Shown: positions 1-5,580 of the stretch, one piece after another
How positions within the stretch are numbered: the stretch's first letter is position 1
Layout: each line of letters opens with the position of its first letter
NCBI GenBank assembly: GCA_017743605.1
Contig: JAGHYO010000159.1
Location: 1 to 5,604, forward strand
DNA length: 5,604 bases
Direction of reading: 5' to 3'
Origin: Thermoflexus sp.
GTDB taxonomy: Bacteria; Chloroflexota; Anaerolineae; Thermoflexales; Thermoflexaceae
The notes under the pieces: generated by a model
Seen by the model: the letters and a program-made list of their open reading frames with translations, nothing else
What the model was told of the DNA's origin: nothing
Databases searched by the model: none
Program-made: the position numbers and the translations under genes

Positions 1-328
1 ATGGCGGTGGCGTTGCTTCTTGGGATCTGGAAAGGACGTCGCTGGGGGGAGGCCTCTGAAGGGATCCTATAAGCGTATAGGGGGATTGCGCTGCTCTTCG
101 CCTCCCAGGTGCTGCTCTTCTATTGGGCGTATGGGGTTTCTTTCCCCTGGGACCTTCCGGATCTGACGTGGAGGTTCGAGTATTACCTGGATCGGTTGAC
201 CTTGAGCGCCTTTCATCTAATCCTGCCGAGCTTCTTGGATCCGATGGGTGTGCCAAATGGCCCTGGTAGGGCTGGTCCTAGGGGCCTGCATCGGCCGCGC
301 AGGGCGCTGGCTCGAGCGGGTCCTCTAA
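1..328 (+). pseudogene. Decayed C-terminal end of an integral membrane protein, cut by the window edge
   Basis: Frame 1 is open from the window edge to a TAA at 70-72 and resumes in the same frame immediately after it. It then encodes a hydrophobic helix (about 88-150, containing FASQVLLFYWAYGVSF) and an amphipathic stretch ending in FHLILPSF near 234. From there frame 1 becomes a proline/arginine-rich junk sequence, while frame 2 from 236 reads WIRWVCQMALVGLVLGACIG and ends naturally with WLERVL and TAA at 326-328. The natural product is therefore best rebuilt with one nonsense codon and one frameshift around 220-236. The aromatic, multi-helix C-terminus resembles membrane glycosyltransferases of the GT39/PMT type, but no catalytic motif is in view and this is only a guess. 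The N-terminal part lies outside the window. A sequencing or assembly error could explain the frameshift but not easily the stop codon as well. Confidence 0.45.
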
Positions 329-389
329 GGAGCCTCGAGGGAACCGCATCGCTCTTTTAGCTGTGGATCCGCAGGCCGTGCAACGCTAG

Positions 390-784
390 CCGGCGCATCC
401 TTATGAGCTCTTCAAGGGGCGGGGCCGCACCCATCGCGATATGAAATGGAAAGAGATCACCTGGGTCTCGGGTCTGTGATTTGCCTGTATGATATGGACG
501 CGCCAGCGGGCAGTCGTGTGGCGCGCGCCGTGCGTCGGGCGGCGGACGGCTCCCGCACTGGCCCCACGGTGGGCTTCTCCACCGCGGCGCCCTACACCAT
601 TGCCACGAACGACTTCATGGCTTCGGGCAGGCATGGCGATCTGGTGCTGATCGGCCGGGCCTACACCCGCGAGCTGATGGACCAGGTCCCTGAGGCTTAC
701 GTTCGGGCCATCGGCCTGGTGGCCCTGGCCATCCAGGGCTGCATCGTCTGCACCGGGACTCAATGTCCGACTGTGAGCCTGTAA
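390..784 (+). pseudogene. Frameshifted remnant resembling the C-terminal domain of a 5'-nucleotidase
   Basis: The segment in frame 2 (446-784) reads like the 5'-nucleotidase C-terminal domain of UshA-type periplasmic nucleotidases. It has APAGSRV, then YTIATNDFMASG (family pattern YtvATNDFlaxGGDGY), then a helix ending AYVRAIG and a tail IQGCIVCTGTQCPT. The sequence just upstream is in frame 3 (YELFKGRGRTHRD, then ITWVSGL, stop TGA 477-479) and supplies a VSGL motif that normally precedes the YD..APxGSRV segment in this family. A frameshift near 474-487 therefore seems to have split the gene. The GGDGY motif, part of the nucleotide pocket, has become GRHGD. Full-length enzymes are about 500 residues or more and begin with a metallophosphatase domain, which is absent here. 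Codon usage is GC-rich like the neighbours, so it looks native. Family identification is from remembered motifs. A short hypothetical protein starting at 446 is the alternative. Confidence 0.45.
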
Positions 785-796
785 CGGATCTAAGCA

Positions 797-829
797 GGCT
801 GGGGGGGAGCCCGTAGGCTCCCCCCAGCC
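797..829. terminator. GC-rich hairpin between convergent units
   Basis: GGCTGGGGGGGAGCC (797-811) pairs with GGCTCCCCCCAGCC (816-829) around a CGTA loop, giving a 14-bp stem with one bulged G. It lies 12 bases past the stop of the + strand remnant and 17 bases past the stop of the minus-strand oxidase operon, so it could end transcription from both sides. Neither side has a U-tract, so it is not a textbook intrinsic terminator. It may instead act as a 3'-end stabilising hairpin. Confidence 0.6.
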
Positions 830-846
830 CATCGGTGAGGTTGGGA

Positions 847-1890
847 TCAAGGGACCTCCCGCGCCCGAACCCATACCGTGCGGAGGATCCAGGTCAGGAT
901 GCCAAGCCCTAGGAGGAGGATGACCAGGAGGAGCGCCACGCTTCCCCACTCCCCCCGCACCGGGATCTGCCCCAGATCCACCCACCGGCCGATCTCCGCA
1001 GACTGGACCACCTGCCGAGCAATGGCGTTGCTCACGAGCACGCCGAGCTGCGCGAGGACCAGCGCACCCGCCGTCCCCCGACCTGGACGCATCCAGTAGA
1101 GCCCAGCGAGCAGGGTCGCAAGAGGCATGCTGAAGGCCGCCGCCCCCTGCAGCGCCGTCGGCAGCCGGTCTGTTACCATTGGCGCATAAAGGCTCCCGGC
1201 CAGGCCGAAGAGCCCCAGGCCGATGATATACAATAAGGGAACCAGCGGCCGGACCTGGGCCGCGAGCTCCGGATCCCAACGTCCGAACCCGGCGAGCCCG
1301 GCCAGGAAGGCCGCCACCGTGCCGAAAGCCATCCCCGCCATCAGCCCCAGCCGGAGGAGCGCCTCCCGATCCAGGGCGAGGGCAAATCCATGGACGGCGC
1401 CCCCCGTCGCCGTGGCGCGGAAGATCCCCATCCATCCTTCGGGCCGGGCGGTCAGCGTCATGGCTGCGGCGAACTGGGCGCCAATCCACGTCAGCAGGAG
1501 GGCAGCGATCAGGCTGGCGAAGGCCCGCCAGCGCCCGAAGGCCGCCAGGTAAACCGCGGTGTAAGCGATGAGGAGCAGCGGGATGATCAGGAACCAGAAC
1601 CAGGCCTGCAGGATGGTGGCCGGGTAGAAGAACTGAGGATAGAGGGTCTGCAGGAAGAGCAACGGGACGATCCCGGCGTTGATCCCGAAGGCCATGGCGA
1701 AGGGCATGGCGGCGATCAGGCGCTCCGCGACATAGGGGCGGAACCGCCAGAGGGCCACCGCGACCGGCAACCCGGCGAGCCAGAGCTGCATGAAGGCCAT
1801 GTGCAGGAAAAAGCCGAAGACCTTGAGGGCGAACAGGTAAACCGCCGGGATCGGCATCCCCAGGGGATCAGGCTTCGGGATGGGGGGCAT
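847..1890 (-). CDS. Second membrane subunit of a cytochrome bd-superfamily oxidase (CydA-like paralogue)
   Basis: A 347-residue polytopic membrane protein with about nine predicted helices (near 16-48, 58-82, 91-117, 124-146, 179-201, 215-236, 246-265, 274-292, 317-340). Helix 1 contains FGFFLHMAF with H30, at the place where CydA has its heme b595 ligand. Helix 2 carries AMAFGIN, like the FGIN segment of CydA helix 2. The third helix lacks the CydA glutamates, and the RQVVQSAEIGRW stretch (292-303) is only a faint echo of the CydA ExxRxPW motif. The CydB hallmark DGFDMGVG is absent, so this resembles a non-catalytic CydA duplicate. The start at 1890 is fixed by AAAGGAGGG at 1904-1896, five bases before the ATG, and by overlap with the upstream stop (TGATG). 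An upstream ATG at 2085 would only add out-of-character basic residues that overlap the neighbouring gene. It probably forms a heterodimer with subunit 1 in the cytoplasmic membrane. Confidence 0.8.
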   Translation of the reverse strand: MPPIPKPDPLGMPIPAVYLFALKVFGFFLHMAFMQLWLAGLPVAVALWRFRPYVAERLIAAMPFAMAFGINAGIVPLLFLQTLYPQFFYPATILQAWFWFLIIPLLLIAYTAVYLAAFGRWRAFASLIAALLLTWIGAQFAAAMTLTARPEGWMGIFRATATGGAVHGFALALDREALLRLGLMAGMAFGTVAAFLAGLAGFGRWDPELAAQVRPLVPLLYIIGLGLFGLAGSLYAPMVTDRLPTALQGAAAFSMPLATLLAGLYWMRPGRGTAGALVLAQLGVLVSNAIARQVVQSAEIGRWVDLGQIPVRGEWGSVALLLVILLLGLGILTWILRTVWVRAREVP

Positions 1891-3242
1891 CACGGCCCTC
1901 CTTTCTGCAACGCGACAAGATAAGCGATCAGGGCCTCCCGCTCCGCTTCGTTCCCCAGCCACGGCGGCATGGCCGGGTTGGTCCGATGCAGATGCCGGAC
2001 GGCATCGGCGATGATCTCCGGGGTCCAGGGCTGGATCAGAGGGCGCATCCCGTTGTAACCGTCCAGGGCGTGACACGCGGCGCAATGGTGGTTGTATATG
2101 GCCTCCCCGACCTGAACCTTCTGGGACGCTGGCAGGCGGGCCGGATCCCGCAGGGCTTCCTCCGGCAGTCCCAGGGTCTCCCGCAGATACCGCTGTAACC
2201 AGGGGGAGTGGGCGATGAGGCCATCCCGTTGCAGCGTGGCGACCTCCGCGACGTGGACGCCCGGGGAGAAAATGTAGCCCTCAATGCGATACGGTTTGCG
2301 CGCCCCCTCCCGGAGGAACTCCCCGCTGGTGATGGCCACCACCCCGATGAGGAGCATGAGGACCGCCTCCGGCGGGTTGATCCAGCGGCCGCCGCGCAGG
2401 TGGCCCAGGCCGAAAGCGATCAGGGCGATCAACGTGGCCCCGAAATTCAAGGTGGTCATGATCAGCAGCAGCGGCGCCCGGATCATGTTCAGCCACGCGT
2501 GATCTGGCATCACGGCGAAGTAGCCAAGCCCGCCGATCAGGATCAGCGCCATGCCCGCCATGGCCCAGCGGGAGAAGCGGGGGATCATCTCCTCCCGCAA
2601 GGGCTCCGGGGCCCGAAGGGAGAGGTGCACCCCAATCCACAAGGCGGCGATGGCCAGCGACCCGCCGGTTCGGATCAGCACCTGGGGCAGGAACGAGGGA
2701 TTGAAGAAGGCCGCGAAGAAATCCCGCTCCGGGGTCCAGCGGCCGGTCGTGAGCATGAAGGAGGTGATCCCGGTGATGAGCACTAGGCTGAGCCAGGCGG
2801 ATGCGGCGTAGATCCAGCCCATCGCCATGTGCTCCCGGGGCCGCAGCCGATCCCAAAGGTAATAAAAGGCGAAGGCGGAGACGATCTCTACAACGAAGAC
2901 CACCCACTCAGTTGCCCAGCCGAAGACGAAGACGTGGATGAGGGCGCTGGTGCTCTCCGGCGCGGTGAGCCCGATGGTCCACCAGATGCCCACCCCGGTG
3001 ATGGCCCCGAGGACAATCGTGAGCAGCACGAAGAAGCGGGCGAGATCCCGCAGGTAGGCCAGGACGTCCGCCCGGCGATGCCGGTAGGCCCACGTCACGC
3101 CGTCCGCTAAGAGGAAGCCGCCCCCGACGGCGAACTGGGCAACGATCACATGGGGGATCGCCACCAGGGGGACTAGCAATGGGGGCAGTGAGGAAAGGGA
3201 CCACCCAGACTGGATATTCCATGACTCCACCTCTAGCGCCAT
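1890..3242 (-). CDS. Cytochrome bd-superfamily oxidase subunit I (CydA-like) with C-terminal cytochrome c domain
   Basis: A 450-residue frame with about eight membrane helices (20-48, 68-92, 100-130, 138-165, 185-207, 226-245, 255-281, 290-308) followed by a soluble cytochrome c domain (about 370-450). The heme c site is C387-A-A-C-H391, with M425 in NPAMPPW as likely sixth ligand. Aligned by eye to E. coli CydA, H31 matches H19, E119 matches E107 (both 11 residues before the shared WDRL), and E312-x-x-R315-x-P317 matches the E445/GRQPW region. The E99 position is T111, with E112 next to it. H186, a heme b558 ligand, is R191. There is no long Q-loop between helices 6 and 7. These changes argue against quinol oxidation and for a c-type electron donor, reducing O2 to water. 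The cytochrome c domain should face outward. The start is uncertain: the continuous frame begins at 3242 with a weak ribosome site, but a better family-like N-terminus begins at 3222 in another frame (see the separate entry). Confidence 0.85.
   Translation of the reverse strand: MALEVESWNIQSGWSLSSLPPLLVPLVAIPHVIVAQFAVGGGFLLADGVTWAYRHRRADVLAYLRDLARFFVLLTIVLGAITGVGIWWTIGLTAPESTSALIHVFVFGWATEWVVFVVEIVSAFAFYYLWDRLRPREHMAMGWIYAASAWLSLVLITGITSFMLTTGRWTPERDFFAAFFNPSFLPQVLIRTGGSLAIAALWIGVHLSLRAPEPLREEMIPRFSRWAMAGMALILIGGLGYFAVMPDHAWLNMIRAPLLLIMTTLNFGATLIALIAFGLGHLRGGRWINPPEAVLMLLIGVVAITSGEFLREGARKPYRIEGYIFSPGVHVAEVATLQRDGLIAHSPWLQRYLRETLGLPEEALRDPARLPASQKVQVGEAIYNHHCAACHALDGYNGMRPLIQPWTPEIIADAVRHLHRTNPAMPPWLGNEAEREALIAYLVALQKGGP
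1891..1904 (-). promoter_or_regulatory. Shine-Dalgarno and TGATG coupling site of the second oxidase subunit
   Basis: On the minus strand AAAGGAGGG (1904-1896) is followed by five bases and then ATG at 1890-1888. The TGA stop of subunit 1 (1892-1890) shares its last base with this ATG. This arrangement predicts translational coupling and equal production of the two subunits, and it decides the start of the downstream gene. Confidence 0.8.
3181..3234 (-). other. Probable true N-terminus of the CydA-like gene, one base out of frame
   Basis: On the minus strand AGAGGTG (3234-3228) lies five bases before ATG 3222-3220, which encodes MEYPVWVVPFLTAP. This resembles the N-terminus I remember for bd-like c-type oxidases (M-x-Y-P-x-W-x-V-P). 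The frame leaves the gene at a run of five C (five G at 3181-3185 on the + strand). Removing one base from that run gives ...LTAPLLVPLVAIPHV, joining smoothly to the conserved helix 1. The corrected protein would be 443 residues. The start at 3242 gives a polar MALEVESWNIQSGWSLSS leader instead. Either the run has a sequencing error, or the gene carries a recent frameshift or slips during expression. Confidence 0.55.
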
Positions 3243-3318
3243 GGGATCCGCCACGCCGCTCGACCCATGGCGCTCTGCGATGGCCCCTTGGCTTCCCCAG
3301 CAAGAAAACGTTTCACCA

Positions 3319-3347
3319 ATTGTAGCACGGGACTCTGCGCGACGCAA
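3319..3347 (-). promoter_or_regulatory. Predicted promoter of the oxidase operon
   Basis: On the minus strand a -35-like TTGCGT (3347-3342) is followed by a 17-base spacer and TACAAT (3324-3319), a 5/6 match to the sigma-70 -10 box. Transcription would begin near 3312, leaving a leader of about 70 to 90 bases before either candidate start of the CydA-like gene. A near-palindromic GAAACGTTTTC (3315-3305) sits at the predicted start site and could be an operator, although this is speculative. The -35 match is weak (3/6). Confidence 0.5.
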
Positions 3348-3365
3348 CTCCGCGAAGCACAGCGT

Positions 3366-3399
3366 AAAAGACCGGGCGACCCAGGGCAGCGTCTCGCCC
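3366..3399 (-). terminator. Weak candidate terminator of the DNA ligase gene
   Basis: On the minus strand, seven bases after the ligase stop, GGGCGA (3399-3394) can pair with TCGCCC (3379-3374) around a 14-base loop. It is followed by GGTCTTTTAC. The stem is short and the U-rich tract is modest, so termination may be partial. Its position before the predicted oxidase promoter supports separate transcription of ligase and oxidase. Confidence 0.35.
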
Positions 3400-3405
3400 C
3401 CGAAG

Positions 3406-5148
3406 TCACCCTGCAAGCTGCACCCGTTTCTGCATCTGAAACATGGACAGGATCTCTTTCACGGTGGTCGCATCCTCCGGGCCTTTGTCCTCCCGGATCC
3501 ACCCCACCACTCGCGGGAAGCGCAGGGCGTAGCCGGGCTCCTCATCGGTCCGACCGCAGGTGTGGACCGGCGAGCGGGTGATCTCGTCCGCCAGCACCGT
3601 CAGCACATAGCGGGGCTCCACCCATACGTCGGGCTCCAGCAGCGAATCCACTCGCGCTGGTCGATGTTCAACCTGGATCGCGTCGAGCAGCTCCCGGAGC
3701 CGCATCCACTCTTGCTCGGTGAGGCCGCTGCCGATCTTGGCCACCGTCTTGAAGGCGTCCGAATCCGGATCGTAAACCGCGCCCAGCAGGGCCCCGATGC
3801 CGAACTTCGCCCGCATCCCTCGACCCCGGAAGTAACCCACCACCACAAGGTCGATGGTGTCTGTCAGCTCGCCTTTGTAGGAGCGCTTGAGCTTGATCCA
3901 GTGGAACCCGCGGGCCCCGGCCTGATAGGGGGCGTCCAGGCGCTTAGCCACGATCCCCTCCATGCCTCGCGCGATCGCCTCATCGAAGAACGATTGGATC
4001 GCTCGCGGGTCGTCGGTGACGAGACGGTCCACCAAGCGGATGCGGCCGTCGGGGCGGATCCGCTGGGAGAGGGCCTCGAAGCGCGCAGCGTAGGGCTCCG
4101 GGGTGTAATCATGGCCGTCGGCGTAGAGGAGATCGAAGGCGAACAGGACCAGTGGGTATTCCCGCATCATCTCCTCCACGCCGTGCTTGCGCTTGCGCTG
4201 GACCGTCACCTGGAAGGGGTAGATCTCGCCGGTCTCCTCGTTGACCGCCACCGCCTCTCCTTCCAGGATGGCCTCCCGGGTGTCGATCTGCGCGCGGACC
4301 GCTTCGATCAGCTCGGGGAACATGGGGGTAGTGCGCTCCAGGTTGCGGGAGAAGATCTCCACCCGCTCCCCGTCCTTATGGATCTGACAGCGGAATCCGT
4401 CCAGCTTTGCCTCCACGGCGCATCGACCCATCCGCTGGACGATCTCCTCGGCGCTGGGGAGCCGCTCGGCCAGGGCGGGGCGGATGGGGTTCCCCACCCG
4501 GATGCGGAAGGCGCGGATCCCCTCGATGCCCTGCTCAACGAGGGTGTGGGCCACCAGGCCGAGGTCGGAGCACAGGTTATACGCCCGCTCCAGCTCGGGG
4601 CGTAGGCTGCGGTCGCCAGCCGCTGCCTTCGACAGGGCGTCCAGGATGGTGGGGTCACCCACCCCCAGGCGCAGACGTCCCAGGACGAGGCGAGCGATGT
4701 AGCGGGCCTCTTTGGGGGAGGAGGCCTGGAGGAGCTCTGCCAGCATCTGAACTTTGCGCTCCACACTGCCCTCCCCGGCGGTCTCGGCGATGCGCAGGAG
4801 GGACTCATAGACCTCCGGGACGCGCAGGCCGGCGGAGCAGGTTTTCTGCTGCTGCAGTAGCTCCTCGACCACCAGTCCGGGATCCCCATGCGCTTTGTTC
4901 AGCCGGCTCACTTGGGCCTCCGACGTCCCGGTGGCCCGGGCGATGGCCCGCAGGATCAGTTTCTCTGCCATGCCGATCTCGACCCCGCGGAAGGGCGGCA
5001 GCAGCTGCTCCTGACAGAAGTAGACCACTTGGTCGATCTCCTCTCGGTCGCACGCCCGGAAGAGCTCGCTGAGGATATCGAGCATTTCCAAGCGCTTGGT
5101 AGTGGCTTCCAGCCGCTCGAAATACTCCACCAGCTCCGCGAATCGCAT
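3406..5148 (-). CDS. lig: ATP-dependent DNA ligase, archaeal-type
   Basis: A 580-residue enzyme that seals nicks in duplex DNA using ATP through a covalent lysine-AMP intermediate, in the cytoplasm. The N-terminal DNA-binding domain (about 1-215) begins MRFAELVEYFERLEATT and includes RYIARLVLGRLRLGVGD (149-165), typical of archaeal and thermophile LigB-like enzymes. The adenylation domain follows: motif I EAKLDGFR with nucleophile K248, motif Ia SRNLERTT (267-274), motif III LEGEAV (E298), motif IIIa FAFDLLY (336-342), motif IV MEGIVAKR (396-403) and motif V WIKLKRSY (417-424). The OB-fold domain ends with motif VI RFPR (543-546) and ATTVKEI. All catalytic motifs are intact and the length is normal for the family (about 550-610). 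The start is supported by AGGAGA (5161-5156), seven bases upstream. No convincing promoter was found; a TATCAT hexamer at 5195-5190 has no good -35 box. It sits upstream of the oxidase operon but appears independent of it. Confidence 0.96.
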   Translation of the reverse strand: MRFAELVEYFERLEATTKRLEMLDILSELFRACDREEIDQVVYFCQEQLLPPFRGVEIGMAEKLILRAIARATGTSEAQVSRLNKAHGDPGLVVEELLQQQKTCSAGLRVPEVYESLLRIAETAGEGSVERKVQMLAELLQASSPKEARYIARLVLGRLRLGVGDPTILDALSKAAAGDRSLRPELERAYNLCSDLGLVAHTLVEQGIEGIRAFRIRVGNPIRPALAERLPSAEEIVQRMGRCAVEAKLDGFRCQIHKDGERVEIFSRNLERTTPMFPELIEAVRAQIDTREAILEGEAVAVNEETGEIYPFQVTVQRKRKHGVEEMMREYPLVLFAFDLLYADGHDYTPEPYAARFEALSQRIRPDGRIRLVDRLVTDDPRAIQSFFDEAIARGMEGIVAKRLDAPYQAGARGFHWIKLKRSYKGELTDTIDLVVVGYFRGRGMRAKFGIGALLGAVYDPDSDAFKTVAKIGSGLTEQEWMRLRELLDAIQVEHRPARVDSLLEPDVWVEPRYVLTVLADEITRSPVHTCGRTDEEPGYALRFPRVVGWIREDKGPEDATTVKEILSMFQMQKRVQLAG

Positions 5149-5227
5149 CGGCCGGTCTCCTGACGCTTGAGAATGGGATTTGCGCTCTCATGATAATTCC
5201 AAATGGACGCACAGGCGCTCTGCTCAG

Positions 5228-5311
5228 GTGTGGTCCCAAAACCACGGGACAACTGCGAGCCGTTGTCATGCGGCTCATGCCCCTAAAGGATCGGAGGGGG
5301 GCATGGGCCGC
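5228..5311. repeat. Chain of overlapping, mutually exclusive inverted repeats upstream of the ligase
   Basis: Five inverted repeats overlap in order: GTGGT/ACCAC (5230-5245), GTCCC/GGGAC (5233-5250), GACAAC/GTTGTC (5248-5267), GAGCCG/CGGCTC (5257-5276) and the long 14-bp arm pair at 5270-5311. Neighbouring stems share bases, so only alternate ones can form together. This suggests a structured RNA or a switching leader. It could lie in the 5' leader of the ligase, in the tail of the small gene at 5322-5438, or be a mobile-element end. No known riboswitch or RNA family was recognised. Confidence 0.4.
5270..5311 (-). terminator. Strong hairpin downstream of the small minus-strand ORF
   Basis: GCGGCTCATGCCCC (5270-5283) pairs with GGGGCATGGGCCGC (5298-5311), giving 14 bp with one G-U pair in the + strand RNA, or one A/C mismatch in the minus-strand RNA. 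The loop is 14 bases. It lies 10 bases past the stop of the small minus-strand ORF. The minus strand has no U-tract after it, whereas the + strand continues CTTTCGCTCTCT. It may be a terminator or simply part of the wider structured region. Confidence 0.4.
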
Positions 5312-5321
5312 TTTCGCTCTC

Positions 5322-5438
5322 TCATCGTGCCATTGGGTTCAAATAGCCCAACTGCCCGCCATTGTCCCACATCACCTCCTCATCACTGAAGGGGAAGAAC
5401 CTGAATGGATATCGATCTTTTATGGGAGTGGCTTTCAT
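5322..5438 (-). CDS. Possible small protein of 38 residues, unknown function
   Basis: On the minus strand AAAGGAGGT (5452-5444), a near-perfect Shine-Dalgarno sequence, lies five bases before ATG 5438-5436. The ORF runs 38 codons to TGA at 5324-5322. The product starts MKATPIKDRYPFRFFPFSDE and ends GQLGYLNPMAR. It is soluble, rich in aromatics and proline, with no signal peptide, membrane helix or cysteine. No family was recognised. The codons are less GC-rich than those of the ligase and oxidase genes, which suggests a different origin, weak expression, or that it is not a gene. The strongest support is the ribosome binding site and a hairpin right after the stop. It could also be the truncated start of a formerly longer gene. 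No clear promoter was found upstream, where REP-like repeats lie. Confidence 0.4.
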   Translation of the reverse strand: MKATPIKDRYPFRFFPFSDEEVMWDNGGQLGYLNPMAR

Positions 5439-5465
5439 CCTGGACCTCCTTTCAAGATCCCAAAA

Positions 5466-5486
5466 GGTCACGGATGAAGCCGACCC
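5466..5486 (+). repeat. Degenerate copy of the REP-like unit
   Basis: This stretch (GGTCACGGATGAAGCCGACCC) matches the unit at 5523-5543 at 16 of 21 positions, sharing GGTC, CGG, AAGCCG and the final CC. Its ability to form a hairpin is largely lost, so it looks like an old, decayed copy in the same orientation. Confidence 0.4.
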
Positions 5487-5522
5487 TCATAATCCCGAAC
5501 CTTCCATCCTCGATGGCGCGAG

Positions 5523-5580
5523 GGTCGCGGCTAAAGCCGCTCCTACAAAAAACGGTTTTTGTAGGAGGGGCTTCCGCCCC
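5523..5580. repeat. REP/BIME-like palindromic element
   Basis: Two small hairpins flank a large central palindrome. The left hairpin is GCGGC-TAAA-GCCGC (5527-5540) and the right is GGGGC-TTCC-GCCCC (5567-5580). Between them CTCCTACAAAAA (5540-5551) and TTTTTGTAGGAG (5556-5567) form a perfect 12-bp stem with an ACGG loop. The unit GCGGCTAAAGCCGCTCCTAC resembles the REP-type repeats common between genes in many GC-rich bacteria. Two inverted units make a BIME-like pair. Such elements can act as transcription ends, gyrase or IHF sites, or targets of RAYT transposases; no RAYT gene is in this window. Confidence 0.7.

Noticed and set aside
401..1489. 362-codon minus-strand frame
   Set aside because: Mostly an alternative-frame shadow of the second oxidase subunit. 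Its product is Gly/Arg/Pro-rich with no membrane or domain pattern, and it crosses the terminator hairpin.
1390..1923. 177-codon + strand frame
   Set aside because: Antisense to the second oxidase subunit, with low-complexity Glu/Gly/Arg composition and no ribosome binding site worth noting.
3233..3268. Eleven-residue ORF (MGRAAWRIPWR) on the minus strand just before the oxidase start, a possible leader peptide
   Set aside because: It has no good ribosome binding site and no regulatory codon pattern. Its stop merely overlaps the AGAGGTG motif. Chance is the simpler explanation.
3241..4605. 454-codon open frame on the + strand antisense to the ligase and oxidase leader
   Set aside because: It lies opposite a ligase with all catalytic motifs. 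The predicted protein has no recognisable domain, and long antisense frames are common in GC-rich coding DNA.
5190..5195. TATCAT as a -10 box for the ligase
   Set aside because: No acceptable -35 hexamer lies 15 to 19 bases upstream, so it is not listed as a promoter.
5257..5276. GAGCCG...CGGCTC resembling the start of a group II intron domain V
   Set aside because: The rest of the 34-base domain V and any reverse transcriptase are missing.
5190..5477. + strand ORF of 95 codons over the right-hand intergenic region
   Set aside because: It reads through the hairpins and opposite the better-supported small minus-strand ORF, with no ribosome binding site or domain.
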